Assembly: GCA_002077065.1 (NCBI GenBank)
Contig: NAJO01000004.1
Span: 434,001 to 498,000 of the forward strand
DNA: 64,000 nt
Direction: 5' to 3'
Origin: Cryoendolithus antarcticus
Taxonomy: Eukaryota > Ascomycota > Dothideomycetes > Cladosporiales > Cladosporiaceae
Shown here: piece after piece, positions 1 to 9,892 of the stretch
Position numbering within the stretch: position 1 is the stretch's first letter
How the letters are laid out: each line of letters begins with the position of its first letter
Notes under the pieces: generated by a model
The model's database searches: none
Told to the model about the DNA's origin: nothing
What the model saw: the letters and a program-made list of their open reading frames with translations, nothing else
Position numbers and translations under genes: made by a program

Positions 1-427
1 GATCACTCAGCTTCGAATTCTCGGGCACGATCTTGGCTGTGTCGATCTTTGGCGCTGAGGTGACGATGTGAGGCCACCATTCCATCTTGTTCGACTTGCT
101 GAGTGATATGCTGAGCTCCTTGCCGCCGGAAGGTAGGGTTTCGAGCGTCCATGCCGAGTCGTCGGGTGCTATCTGGTGTGGGAAGGGGCCTTCGATTATG
201 GGGTCTTGGCCTTTGACTTTGGCGAGTATCGTGGTTTTGGTAATGGTCACTTGGAGGTCACGGCCTTTGAGGTTTCCGGGTATTGGGGCTGTGAGCTCGA
301 GGTCTGAGATTGTTTGCGTCCACTTGTAGGGGAGGGTGGCTTGCTCGGCTGCCTCTTTCGCGGCTGCTTCGGCGTCGTTGCGTTTCCGCTCGGAGGGTGT
401 CGGGGAGGAGGCACGGTCTTCGGCCAT
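1..427 (-). CDS. nudC: Nuclear movement protein NudC (partial, C-terminus beyond window start)
   Basis: Reading on the minus strand from the ATG at 427-425 gives an open frame running off the left edge (142 codons visible). It starts MAEDRASSPTPSERKR, has a charged helical stretch with KEAAEQA, then a CS (CHORD/p23-like) domain: YKWTQTISDLEL, then KGRDLQVTITKTTI, then SAWTLETLPSGGKELSISL and EWWPHIV. This order matches fungal NudC, a co-chaperone linked to dynein/LIS1-dependent nuclear migration. No intron is visible in this part. The gene diverges from NAA38 with 198 bp between start codons. The identification rests on the CS-domain pattern with the short charged N-terminus; another CS protein is possible but less likely. 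The C-terminal NudC region cannot be seen. Confidence 0.88.
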   Translation of the reverse strand, partial: MAEDRASSPTPSERKRNDAEAAAKEAAEQATLPYKWTQTISDLELTAPIPGNLKGRDLQVTITKTTILAKVKGQDPIIEGPFPHQIAPDDSAWTLETLPSGGKELSISLSKSNKMEWWPHIVTSAPKIDTAKIVPENSKLSD

Positions 428-625
428 AACGAGATTCGTATCCTCGTGTCGAAGTCAACTTATGCTATTAAGGATTGTGGAATATCACTGTCCGATGTTC
501 AAGCTCGCCAGAGGTTCGCGCTAGTCAGACAAGGCAAGAAGGAGCTTCACCTTTATTCTAATCCATGTCTCGATGCGGTACAACACACTCTTCCAACATC
601 AACGAACAATTTAACCCTGTAGAGT
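428..625. promoter_or_regulatory. Shared divergent promoter of nudC and NAA38
   Basis: A 198-bp gap separates two divergent ATGs, so the core promoters and 5' leaders of both genes must lie here or overlap the neighbouring gene. It is AT-richer than the flanking coding DNA. I see no confident TATA box or named factor site. The call is positional only. Confidence 0.5.
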
Positions 626-928
626 ATGGCGACCGTCGAGGAGGCGACCACCTACTTGGCGAGCTTTATCAATCGCACACTTCATATTCATATCAAAGAT
701 GGCCGTATGTTCGTTGGCCAAATGAAGTGCACAGACCGAGATCAGAACATCATCTTGTCAATGACACACGAGTATCGAGCACCTTCTCAGGCCGAGATTG
801 TCAAAGCTGCCGAACGTCACGAAGCAGCTGGACTACCTGGGAACGTCAAGGTCGACATGCGAAAGCGGTTCATCGGATTAGTGGTGGTACCTGGAGAGTA
901 CATCACGAAGATCGAGGCTGAGAACTGA
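626..928 (+). CDS. NAA38: N-alpha-acetyltransferase 38, NatC auxiliary subunit (LSm-domain protein)
   Basis: This is an intronless 100-residue Sm-like protein starting MATVEEATTYLASFINRTL. The Sm1 motif is HIHIKDGRMFVGQMKCTDRD (residues about 20-39), followed by QNIILSMTHEYR, and the Sm2-like strand is RFIGLVVVPGEYITKIE near the C-terminus. The IKDGR..VGQ..CTD pattern with a GxxxxPGEYI end is typical of NAA38/Mak31/LSMD1, the small auxiliary subunit of the NatC N-terminal acetyltransferase, rather than of an RNA-binding LSm1-8 core protein. The size fits the family. It is convergent with separase, with 88 bp between stop codons. Confidence 0.82.
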   Translation: MATVEEATTYLASFINRTLHIHIKDGRMFVGQMKCTDRDQNIILSMTHEYRAPSQAEIVKAAERHEAAGLPGNVKVDMRKRFIGLVVVPGEYITKIEAEN

Positions 929-1016
929 TATGCTGCACCTCGCTGCCGCGAAACCATACGAGACAAGTTCTCTATCCCAAACGCCATGCTCGAACGCTTC
1001 ATCAGAACCCATGGCT

Positions 1017-4000
1017 TCAGTCGCCAAGGTAAATCGGCACCCCGTACACCACAGGCGCAGCGCCATTCAAGTACCGTAAGTAGCAAGCGTCCCGACTCTT
1101 ACTGACAGCCTTCACTAAGCTGACACTTCTGCCAGCAGTCCCACGAGGTCTACTGGTACCTCTAGCTGGTGTTGCAGCTACGGCCAATGCCTTCTTGACC
1201 TTCGGTGTCTTGGGAGTCTTCGGCACCTGCTGTGGCGTTGAAGGTGCAAGCATTCGATCGCGCTTCCTCGGTGTCTTCGCTGGTAGACGACTGGGCTCGG
1301 AAACCGTCTCGAATAAGCCCCACTCTTCGCCCACTGCGAGCGAGAATCGATCGATATCCTTATCGGTGACATCCCAAAGGGTGGCAAGAACGGCAAAGCA
1401 TCTGCCATTTCTAGCGATAAGATCACCCCTGCTGTCTGCAGCCTCGACGTCCGACTTGCAGCCTGCCATAAGATAGGATAGAGGCACAGCTTGAGGCTCA
1501 AGCTCGCCGTGCTCACTCACTGCTCCGGACGAGCAACCCATCAGCCACACCACTTCGCTGCATTTATCTAGCTTTGCAATGGTTCTTGGTCGAATGTATT
1601 GCGATCCAGCACCATGGCCGAAGTACAGCGTCATGCTGGATATCTGCAACATAGTCTTGAACTCATCTTCGCTTGGGGTGCGCTTTGCGATGGACGTCCA
1701 CTCAGCGCCATCCCCTGCCGCCGCTTTTCGCAGCGCTGGCTCAAGTATAGCCTGCGTGTTGGAGAGATCTAGGGACGGGTTCAGGATGTATCCACCGCTG
1801 TTGCGAGGGACTGCGTGACGACCATCTGGGCTTGAACCACTGCGCATCGCCATGATGCATTTCCGTAGGGTTAGCATGCTGTTGACTCTGCTCACGCTTG
1901 CGTTCTGCAGACATGGTAGATTTTCCCACGGAAACATCTGGAGTCGCTTGTCGAGTACCAAGATCAAGTGCTTGTCCTCAGAAGCAGAAGCATCGGGTGC
2001 TTCAATAGACCGCAACGCATCGAGTGTTTCGACTGTCATGCTATCGAAGTCGACTTCGTCGTAAGCATTGCGTTCTCCTTTCAGCTGTAGCAGATCGACA
2101 ACAAAGTACAGCAACTCAGTGACAACTTCATCGATCTCCGAATCTTCCTCAACGTCCTTGCGAAGGCTGACAAACAGCTCCAAGACACTGTCATCAAGCT
2201 CAAAACTGCTTGCTTTGCCACGTGCTGTCTGACGCGAAGGCAGATGGCGGTCTAGTATCGCGACCAGATCCTTGCGGATCCGCAAAAGATGGACTGCCTC
2301 GTGGCGCATGGTAGAGAAGATACCACGGAATCCTCCAAGCCAGATCTCCTCCATGTTCAGCAATAGCTCTTGTAGTCGCCGATCCAGTGTCTCTCTCTCA
2401 GTCCACCAGCTACTCTTCGCGCCTTTGCTGGACACATCGCCATTATTGTGGCAGCTTGCGTTGGACCGCTGGACGATCTCCTGGATCTCGGACTTCGCTA
2501 TGTGGTAGTCGAACTTCTCCTCGCTGATGTCTTCTGGCTTGTGCCTTGCGAAAGGCAAACGTAAGAACATAGGTGCGTTATCTCGACGGTAGCGGGCGAT
2601 GATCAGCTCGGTGCAACCTTCGTCCAGGGTCAGGGACACAGCGGTCCAGGGTTCGGGCAATATGTCGATGTATTGTGTCCGGGAGTCTTCGTTTGGGTCT
2701 ACGCTGGCTGGAAGGGCTTGCCGCGTTACGGGCCACTCGAATGGGCTGCCTTTTGCGTCGTGTCGCAAGCCAATAGCTATCGCGGCTGCTTCGCGGTCAG
2801 CAGCAATGTTGCGAGCCTGATTAACGGCAACTAGCATTGCCTCAGACAGCTGCGCACCAGAGCTGGGCATGCTGGGGAGTGCTGACAACGGCATCAGCGT
2901 CGTGCAGCGGAGGTAGCCTTCACTGTGGAGCTCAGCAGTGCTAGCGTACGGTACATTACGTGCGCTGTCGATCTGCAAGCACTTGCACGTCTCTTGCAAC
3001 CGCGCTAATACTGGATCCAGTTCTGTACTAGTCAACACACTCGCTTGCTTGGTCCGGCTCGAGCTTGCCTCGCCAGCTGTTAACTTGGCAGCGGGCTTTG
3101 CTGGTGGCTTGGTTGGTAGAAAAGCAGGCAAGGCAAGAGCGGCTTCTGGGAGCATGTTGTAAGTTATGTCGGCTTGTAGCTCTCTAGCGATACGTGCTAA
3201 GTGCTGACGAGCTTGCAGGCGTGCACTCCAGTGACTGCGCGCTATGTCAGCTGTTGTTCCCTCGAGACCATTAATGGGTTCTTCAAGATCAACTCCAGCG
3301 TTCAGCTGCGCGAGTGCTTTCGCATATGCGATGTCGAAGGAGAGCTGGCCTAGCAGATAACATGGCGCTCTCTCCACGACTGCGACAGGACATGGCTCTG
3401 CTTTAGCCACGGTCTTGGAGGTTGTGGCTTTCGGCTTCCGATCGCCTGACTTGATCGTATCGCGAGCTTGCGTTCGTGGGATTCGCGCGGATCGTACTGC
3501 GGGACCTCGCTTCCTTTCCGTTGCTAGCGACACCGGCTTATCTGGGTGCATCGCCTTGCGCACGGTAGTGTCACTTCCTTGCGCTTGCTCTCGCATAGAG
3601 GTATCACCTCGCAACTGGCTGATGATGCGTCCAGCTTCGTCGTAGACCTCTAGCGCAAGCGTGAACGACTTCTCTCGGAACAGGATTGCGCCTTTGGCTC
3701 GGAGACGAGTCACGGCTGCGAGCGGGCAATGCGACAGATCAGAATCTTCGTCCGCTGCGAGACATAGCTCAGCGCCCTCCGTATCGCCTGCTAGAGTAAG
3801 CAGCAATGCTCGGTGGCTTTGGATCTGCGAGAGCAAAGGCGATGGTCCCACTGCACCTGCCACGTCGATCGCCTTGGTGCTGTAGTAAGTTGCTTCCGAG
3901 AAAAGTCCGTGGTGCACGTAAAGGTCCGATAGCATTATCAGCGCCTTGCTCAATGGTGGGATAAACGGCCAGAAGGGTGCGCCCTTGACCTGAGCGATGG

Positions 4001-7000
4001 CGACTGATTGGTTCTTCGGATTGGTTGGCTTCAGTTGCAGCTTACTGACGCCGGAAGCTAAGTCCACTATCTCGTCGTCGTCTTGCGCAGCATGCGAATC
4101 GGAAGACTGCTTCTCTGGTCCACTGGGCTGTTCCAGACGATACCAAATGCTGTTGAGAATCTTAACTGCATGTTTAGCGCCAGCAAGACCTTCACGAGGC
4201 GCTCCTGTCGCAAGCGACCAGGCCGAGTGTACTAGCCAGCCTTGAGCATGCAGTCGCTCGTAGCTGGCTCGCTGCTCTCGTGACACTTTGGTGGGTGGCA
4301 GTAGCTTTCGCAAAGTCTCAAGCTCGAGCAGGTGAGTTTTGCAGTCGTCATATTCGTCACTAGCAAGCGAGATCTCGGCCAGCGCTAGGCGGTAAGACAT
4401 GTTGTCCAGATTCTGGCAGTCACCGTCAGCAGCCAGGCTCGCGACCTCTTTAATGGCAGCTTCAGCTTTCTCGACGAAGCCAAGATTCACCAAAGCGCTC
4501 GCCAGGCGTATGCCAGAACCGAGTGTGTGCGTAGGATCTTTGACGAGACGATCGAGGTTGTGCAAGAGTTGGAGCACACGCACGTTCGCAGTAGTCATTC
4601 CAAGTGCTGAGTGGTAGTATGCAACAGCGCTGAGGATTGACCGCACAGCGCCGACATCCCATAAGCAGTCTTGCAGTATAGGCGGTGCTCCGGAAGTCTT
4701 AAAGGAACGCTCAAGCAACGCGATCGAGGCGGACATCTCTTCAGTCGACACATCGCCGCTGCGCAACGTCTGGACAAGCTGCAGCTCGGCCTCCAAACCA
4801 TTAACGTACTTGTGTAATCCACTGTCAGACGCCAGATTGCCATTGACAGGATTTGGACGAAGCCAAGGCTCAATATGGTCCGAGGGCAGCATGTCCGGAT
4901 GCTCGTCATGGATGCGTAACAGCTCGCAGGCCGTTGCGAGGTACCTCACTGGATGCTCTTCCATCGTCACCGTGGCTTGCAGGCGACGGGAAATCTTGAC
5001 AAGCAAGACTCTTACCGATTCGCGGTACTTTGGCCGAGAGACGTACTCGAGTACGGTCTTCAGCTGCAATTCCAGTATTAGATGTCGTGCAACATCAGTG
5101 ATATTGTCATCGTCGTAGAGGGCTGAAGCATCTGCTGTCGAAGTGGCTTTTACAGCACGCGAGACCAGGATCCGCAACACTCGAGCTAGACTGAGCGATC
5201 GGGTTGAGTGTGCCCAGACTAGGTCTGGCGACTGCGTTTGCGCTGATAGTGTGAGAGCCTGGACCGTTGCTGTGTCGCAGAATGCCTTTGCGGTGTCGCG
5301 ATTGATCCACACGTTGGCGTCTTCTTGGGCAGGCGTCCTTCGCAGACTAATGCTGAGGATCGACTGCACTTGTTTGGTCGCCTTGCTGGGCCATGCTCGG
5401 ATACAGCGTTGCGCGAAGGATGCGGATGTGATCAGGAAGCTATCGATGGTAGGGAGTTTGGTCTCAGCGTTCATGAAAGCGTGGAAACGTGTACACAGCT
5501 GATCCAGTTCTGTAAGGAGTTCCTCATAGTCTGCAGACCCACCAGATAGCTTCTTCCGAAGTACAATATCGATTGCGGGTACTGCTTGAGTTACAGACGC
5601 TTCGGTCAATTGGAGTCTCGTTGCTCTTATGACAGCAGCTAATCGTTGTGCATGGTTCTCGTCCAGCTCACATAGACATTCAGCTATACTCTCTGCCCAT
5701 GACAGGGCCTCCTCTGATAGTTGTGCTTCATCGGCAAGTGAACAGAGAGTGCGCATGATAGGTATTGCTTCCATCCCACTCAACGGAAGATCGAGACTAA
5801 GTGCCTTCACAGCCTGACTGACGGTTGTGTAGACCAGACGTACACACTTACGACCTGACGTCCGACGCACATACGCCGCGATACAGCGTGTCAAAGGCTC
5901 AAGCGTATCGTGTCGAGAGTCAATCACGCTAAGCAGCGAGCGCTCATTTTTCTGAGTCCTGAGAGCCATGATCTGCAGTCGCAGTACTGCCTCGGGTGTT
6001 GGATGTGTCGAAGTGTCGATTCCATGTTCATCAGCCTTGCTACTTGAACTTGGGCACATGGCGAGAATTGCGGACGACAGGGTTGACAATGCCTTGCGTG
6101 TCTTCGCCGCATCGCCCGTCACGCTGTGCTGCGCCATGATCAGACTCGAAGGATTTGATGGGTGTTCTGACTCCAGTAGCTCGACGCATGCCTCGACGGA
6201 GCGTGGCTTGCGTGCGGCGCCCAGTGTCCGTAGTACTAATGCTTGATACGTGATCGCGAGCGCCAGCGCCTCTCTGTGCTCGACTACGGCGGGGTCCAAG
6301 TTCAAGAGACCTGCCAAGGTCTCTTTGGCGGGCGCTACGATCTTCGCAGCACTGCAGAATGATTCCAGCGACTGCTTAGCGAAACGGAGTTCCTTCACTG
6401 CGAGATCGACCAAATCGTTCGCCAGTAATTTAGCGACCAATACAAGCATGCCAGACTCGAGTTGCAAAGGCGCCACATCCTTCCTGCTGACTGTAGCAGC
6501 CTCGCTTGATCTCAGGAAGGCGAATGCAGTCCGCGCACAGATAGCCGTGGACTCCGTAGACTCCACATGTTCGTCGTGTTTGGCGTCTTTGTCAATCGCA
6601 GGCTTTCGGACTGCTGATTTCGTAACAGGCGACGTAGCCTTCGATGGTGTTGAGTTCGCAGATCGTGGAAGCAGAGCTTGCCGCTTCTCTGCGTGATCAT
6701 GCTGGTGGCGTGGCACTCGATCCTGCGCTCGGGCTTTCGCGGATTCTGTAAGAGCTTTCAGGCTGACGTTGACAACTTCAGTCGCAAGCGAGTATCGTTG
6801 CTTGACTGATAGTACATCTGATTCCTTTTCGCGAGTACTCGGTGCAATAGCTTTCGTCCGTGATATATTTGGTTTGACGCGTCGCGTTGAAGCCGATTCT
6901 GATCCTGTCCGGTCGCCGGTGAGAAATCGCTGCAAGACTTTGGCAGTATCACCAGTGGACCGACGTCCAGTAATGTCCTCTTTGACCTTCTCGGCCTCTG

Positions 7001-7022
7001 CATTCGCGGTCGCCATGACCAT
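1017..7022 (-). CDS. ESP1: Separase (cohesin-cleaving cysteine endopeptidase, C50)
   Basis: One uninterrupted 2001-codon frame from ATG 7022 to the stop at 1017. The N-terminal 1300 residues are helical-repeat-like with basic/Ser-rich linkers. The C-terminal fifth carries the protease signature: catalytic His in YFGHGAGSQYI (about residue 1803), catalytic Cys in WLMGCSSGA (about 1830), then LATLWDVTDKDIDRF. The His-Cys spacing of 27 and the length fit separase (fungal Esp1/BimB), which cleaves the Scc1/Rad21 kleisin at anaphase onset. A second Met at codon 3 (7016) could be the start. The C-terminus has a TP-rich basic segment before a conserved ending near RYLNGAAPVVYGVPIYL. About 20 extra residues sit between MAGC and FAVLATLW (residues about 1856-1875); see findings. 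It diverges from the DUF5321 gene across 152 bp. Confidence 0.95.
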   Translation of the reverse strand: MVMATANAEAEKVKEDITGRRSTGDTAKVLQRFLTGDRTGSESASTRRVKPNISRTKAIAPSTREKESDVLSVKQRYSLATEVVNVSLKALTESAKARAQDRVPRHQHDHAEKRQALLPRSANSTPSKATSPVTKSAVRKPAIDKDAKHDEHVESTESTAICARTAFAFLRSSEAATVSRKDVAPLQLESGMLVLVAKLLANDLVDLAVKELRFAKQSLESFCSAAKIVAPAKETLAGLLNLDPAVVEHREALALAITYQALVLRTLGAARKPRSVEACVELLESEHPSNPSSLIMAQHSVTGDAAKTRKALSTLSSAILAMCPSSSSKADEHGIDTSTHPTPEAVLRLQIMALRTQKNERSLLSVIDSRHDTLEPLTRCIAAYVRRTSGRKCVRLVYTTVSQAVKALSLDLPLSGMEAIPIMRTLCSLADEAQLSEEALSWAESIAECLCELDENHAQRLAAVIRATRLQLTEASVTQAVPAIDIVLRKKLSGGSADYEELLTELDQLCTRFHAFMNAETKLPTIDSFLITSASFAQRCIRAWPSKATKQVQSILSISLRRTPAQEDANVWINRDTAKAFCDTATVQALTLSAQTQSPDLVWAHSTRSLSLARVLRILVSRAVKATSTADASALYDDDNITDVARHLILELQLKTVLEYVSRPKYRESVRVLLVKISRRLQATVTMEEHPVRYLATACELLRIHDEHPDMLPSDHIEPWLRPNPVNGNLASDSGLHKYVNGLEAELQLVQTLRSGDVSTEEMSASIALLERSFKTSGAPPILQDCLWDVGAVRSILSAVAYYHSALGMTTANVRVLQLLHNLDRLVKDPTHTLGSGIRLASALVNLGFVEKAEAAIKEVASLAADGDCQNLDNMSYRLALAEISLASDEYDDCKTHLLELETLRKLLPPTKVSREQRASYERLHAQGWLVHSAWSLATGAPREGLAGAKHAVKILNSIWYRLEQPSGPEKQSSDSHAAQDDDEIVDLASGVSKLQLKPTNPKNQSVAIAQVKGAPFWPFIPPLSKALIMLSDLYVHHGLFSEATYYSTKAIDVAGAVGPSPLLSQIQSHRALLLTLAGDTEGAELCLAADEDSDLSHCPLAAVTRLRAKGAILFREKSFTLALEVYDEAGRIISQLRGDTSMREQAQGSDTTVRKAMHPDKPVSLATERKRGPAVRSARIPRTQARDTIKSGDRKPKATTSKTVAKAEPCPVAVVERAPCYLLGQLSFDIAYAKALAQLNAGVDLEEPINGLEGTTADIARSHWSARLQARQHLARIARELQADITYNMLPEAALALPAFLPTKPPAKPAAKLTAGEASSSRTKQASVLTSTELDPVLARLQETCKCLQIDSARNVPYASTAELHSEGYLRCTTLMPLSALPSMPSSGAQLSEAMLVAVNQARNIAADREAAAIAIGLRHDAKGSPFEWPVTRQALPASVDPNEDSRTQYIDILPEPWTAVSLTLDEGCTELIIARYRRDNAPMFLRLPFARHKPEDISEEKFDYHIAKSEIQEIVQRSNASCHNNGDVSSKGAKSSWWTERETLDRRLQELLLNMEEIWLGGFRGIFSTMRHEAVHLLRIRKDLVAILDRHLPSRQTARGKASSFELDDSVLELFVSLRKDVEEDSEIDEVVTELLYFVVDLLQLKGERNAYDEVDFDSMTVETLDALRSIEAPDASASEDKHLILVLDKRLQMFPWENLPCLQNASVSRVNSMLTLRKCIMAMRSGSSPDGRHAVPRNSGGYILNPSLDLSNTQAILEPALRKAAAGDGAEWTSIAKRTPSEDEFKTMLQISSMTLYFGHGAGSQYIRPRTIAKLDKCSEVVWLMGCSSGAVSEHGELEPQAVPLSYLMAGCKSDVEAADSRGDLIARNGRCFAVLATLWDVTDKDIDRFSLAVGEEWGLFETVSEPSRLPAKTPRKRDRMLAPSTPQQVPKTPKTPKVKKALAVAATPARGTSRPRGTAGRSVSLVKAVSKSRDACYLRYLNGAAPVVYGVPIYLGD

Positions 7023-7174
7023 ACACCTATATGTGCGATTCTCAGCAGTGCTGTATTCGAGGTCGCGATTCGGGCCATAGCAACCGCTAGTGCTCTCGTA
7101 GCAACAACTTCCGAACCGAGACGCCGACTTGCCGAAGCTCTCTCGCGCACTTCATCGGACTACACTTTCCCACA
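7023..7174. promoter_or_regulatory. Divergent promoter between separase and the DUF5321-type gene
   Basis: The 152-bp gap between two divergent start codons must contain or abut both promoters. No specific motif could be named with confidence. Confidence 0.45.
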
Positions 7175-7816
7175 GTGTCCCTACCGAGTACTGCAATGGC
7201 GCATCCTCTACTTGTCGGTCAGCTAGTCAGAGGGCTTTCGCGCAGCTCTGGTCGTCATCAGCGCGCGTTCACAGTCTCCAGGCTTTTACAAGACGAAACG
7301 TCGCACCTACCTCGAGTTGCTGAGCCATCATTCTGGAAAGGTCTCGTCCCCAAGTTCCTGCGCCGGAGTAATGATTCACAATCCCCGATACAGAAGCCGA
7401 AGTCGAGATGGCGAGATCCAGCCGTGCCCTTCATCGTGCTCGGCGTCGTAGTCGGGTCCTTCGCTATTAATATTCTCTCCGTGAAGCGCGAGATGCTGAA
7501 CTTCAGTCGCAAGACGGACGCGAAGCTAGCGCTGCTACGAGAAGTGCTACAACGAGTCAAAGCTGGCGAAGATGTGGATGTGGCGAAGCTGCTGGGCACG
7601 GGTGATCCTGTACATGAAAAGGAATGGGAGGAGGTCATGCAAGAGCTGGAGACTACGGATGTGCTGGCAGAGGCACACGAGCGGAAGGTAGCGAAGGCAG
7701 CGGAGAGAAAAGCGAAGAGGGATCAACGAGATGAGCAAAGTCCAAAGGCATCATCTGAGGATGTGGAAACCCAGCCTGATGCCAGAACGACCGGCCGACC
7801 GACATTCGTTATGTGA
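7175..7816 (+). CDS. Mitochondrial inner-membrane protein, DUF5321-like
   Basis: Intronless, 213 residues. The N-terminus is Arg/Ser-rich with few acids (RGLSRSSGRHQRAF), as in a mitochondrial presequence. A single membrane span lies at about residues 87-104 (VPFIVLGVVVGSFAINIL), followed by VKREMLNFSRKTDAKLALLREVLQRV in two adjoining stretches, then KLLGTGDP and a Lys/Glu/Ala-rich coiled tail. The REMxNFSRKxDAKxxLLREVxxRV block directly after one span resembles the fungal DUF5321 family, some members of which are linked to inner-membrane complex assembly. I recognise the family pattern, not a proven function. The start could be Met8 (7196). Confidence 0.72.
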   Translation: MSLPSTAMAHPLLVGQLVRGLSRSSGRHQRAFTVSRLLQDETSHLPRVAEPSFWKGLVPKFLRRSNDSQSPIQKPKSRWRDPAVPFIVLGVVVGSFAINILSVKREMLNFSRKTDAKLALLREVLQRVKAGEDVDVAKLLGTGDPVHEKEWEEVMQELETTDVLAEAHERKVAKAAERKAKRDQRDEQSPKASSEDVETQPDARTTGRPTFVM

Positions 7817-8742
7817 AGTTCCGGCGGCAGACGTGCGCGTCTAAGCGCGGCACCACGCATGCACTGTTCATGGCCTGGCGATTGTAGCGTTGCAATCGCG
7901 AGCGAGGCGATGCTCCAGAGCCCACACGAGGCTTCACCTTCAAGGTCCTCCTCGAGAGCATGGTCCCAATTCTCTGGCACTCGGAGGGCAACTGGTTTCA
8001 TATGAATCGACCAGCAACGATGTGTCCGAGTCATCACTCGGCATGCGACCGTCACTCTACAACGGCAAAGTTCCGCATACCGCACCTCGGGTTCGAATAC
8101 AACTGCCGGCAGAACAGCTACCACCTCAGGATGTGCACGCGTTTGCAAGATCACATGCGAGTGCAGCCGCGCTACCCTCGATGGCCTCGCTGCGTGCACG
8201 TTGCGCACTCGCTTGACTCATAGCCCAAACATCACAGAGTGCTTCATTCAGACGTCTCAGTCTTCACAGCAGCAGGTCAAACATGAGAGCATCCAGTGGC
8301 AAGCTGGGACAAGCGAATATTACAGATGGGTAGTGCCGGTAGCTACATCGTATGCGAAACGAGAACGAGGCAAATGAACGCGACTTAACTTAGAGCTCTC
8401 GGAAGAAGGCGTAAGTCTTCTGAGTAGGCGCTACTCAGCGAATATGTAGATACAGTTCAGTTCAGTTTCCGAGTGTCACGTATCGAATATGCCTGACTCG
8501 GCGAAAGTGAAGTTAAACGGCAGGGGCTCTGCGGAAACGGATGATCCCGTCACACTAGCGTTTCCTTGCATTCGCAGCTCTTGACAACTTATGCGACGAC
8601 GCAAACGTTCACCCTTACTCACCAACACCACCAAACACAACCTTCTTCATCAATCACTTCCGCCACGTGCATCGACGCGCACGTTCCATAGTACATTCAT
8701 TACCTACACAACCTCACTCCTTACCACTCCACCACCACCGCC
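7817..8742. other. Intergenic, 926 bp
   Basis: No recognisable gene. Open frames on both strands between 7723 and 8223 overlap each other and the end of the upstream gene, and lack any family pattern. The last 170 bp before 8743 are C/A-rich with a run of CCACC units, fitting the 5' leader of the RNA-binding protein gene. Confidence 0.5.
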
Positions 8743-9892
8743 ATGGCCGACATGGACACGTACGACCAGGAGCCGCGCGCCGCCTACGAGGGTACGCACA
8801 TGCATCATTCGCGGCGTCACCTAACCTACGAGGATCTTGACGATCCTTACTCGAAGAGATATCCCACCTACCGCTGGAGTGAGCTTGAATTCAACATCAT
8901 GCCTCACTACAGGCAATATGTATACTATATAATGATGGCAAGAGCCAGTAGCTGACATTCAGCTCTTCCACAGACGACCGTGAGCAGCGCGACTACGGAC
9001 GCGACCGCTCTCGTTCTCCTCAGGGCGATCGCGATGGCGACATCCGTCTTCGTGATGAGCCTTCCAACGGCCGCAGCGACCGGTAGGTAAATTGGAACTC
9101 GACCACTCCCAAAACAATACTGACATGCCGCAGTGGCCCGCCTCCCGCCCGCCGCGACGATCAAGAAGACGAGTCTGTCAACCCCGGCTCCAACCTCTTC
9201 GTCACCGGCATCCACCCACGCTTGACCGAGGAGGAGATCAGCACCCTCTTCGAGAAGTACGGACCCGTGGAGAAATGCAACATCATGCGCGACCCGCATA
9301 CTCGCGAGAGCCGTGGCTTCGGATTCGTCAAGATGGTCGACTCGACCGGCGCGGACGCAGCGAAGGAAGCGCTTCAGGGTGAAGTCTACGAGGGCAGGAC
9401 GCTGAGCATCGAGAAGGCGAGGCGCGCGAAGCCCAGGACCCCGACGCCCGGCAAGTACTTCGGACCTCCAAAGCGCGAGGACCGCCCACCAGGCCGTGGA
9501 CCTCCAGGCGGCTACCGTGACCGTTACGATGTACGTGTTGTGTCTACCACCCATTCATTCGGTCCACTGACTCTTCACAGGATCGCGGTGACCGTGGAGG
9601 CTACGGCAGGCGCGACGACAGGCGCGGCGGAGGCGGCGGCTACCGTGACCGCTACGACGACCGCGGATCTGGGCGTCGCGACGACTACGCTCCCCGTATC
9701 GACCGCTACGCTTCTTCGCGCGATGATCGCTACGGAGGTGACCGCCGTGGTGGAGGCGACCGTGGCGGCTACGATCGTGCCTCTCGTGGCCCTCCTCCCG
9801 ACAGGTACGGTGGTGATGCTGGTCACCCAGCTGGCGGTGCGGGTGCTCCGCCACCGCGCGAGTATGATGAGCGTCCGCGTCGCTACGATTAG
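8743..9892 (+). CDS. RRM-RGG RNA-binding protein, transformer-2/SR-like
   Basis: Four exons give 288 residues: 8743-8791, 8974-9082, 9134-9530, 9581-9892. The introns are 182, 51 and 50 nt with CTGAC branch sites. The product begins MADMDTYDQEPRAAYE and has an RD/RS-rich stretch (DRSRSPQGDRDGD). A single RRM follows at about residues 67-145 with RNP2 NLFVTGI and RNP1 RGFGFVKM. The tail has a linker of RAKPRTPTPGKYFGPP and an RGG/RYD-rich end with repeated GGYRDRYDD-type units. The RRM plus TPTPGKYFGP-type linker resembles Tra2-like splicing regulators. Fungal relatives are generally nuclear; function here is inferred. The ATG has a good context (CACCGCCATGG). Confidence 0.85.

Noticed and set aside
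1195..6696. Many plus-strand frames of 60-150 codons opposite separase
   Set aside because: They lie antisense to a clear 2001-codon gene and have no family patterns; they reflect its codon bias.
8085..8110. GGGTTCGAATAC, like a tRNA T-loop
   Set aside because: Flanking bases do not form a T-stem or acceptor stem, so no tRNA.
7723..8208. 161-codon minus-strand frame downstream of the DUF5321-type gene
   Set aside because: Overlaps that gene's 3' coding end antisense, has competing frames on the other strand and no pattern.
9581..9889. Repetitive DNA in the RNA-binding protein gene
   Set aside because: It is coding sequence for an RGG/RYD-rich tail, not a mobile or tandem repeat element.
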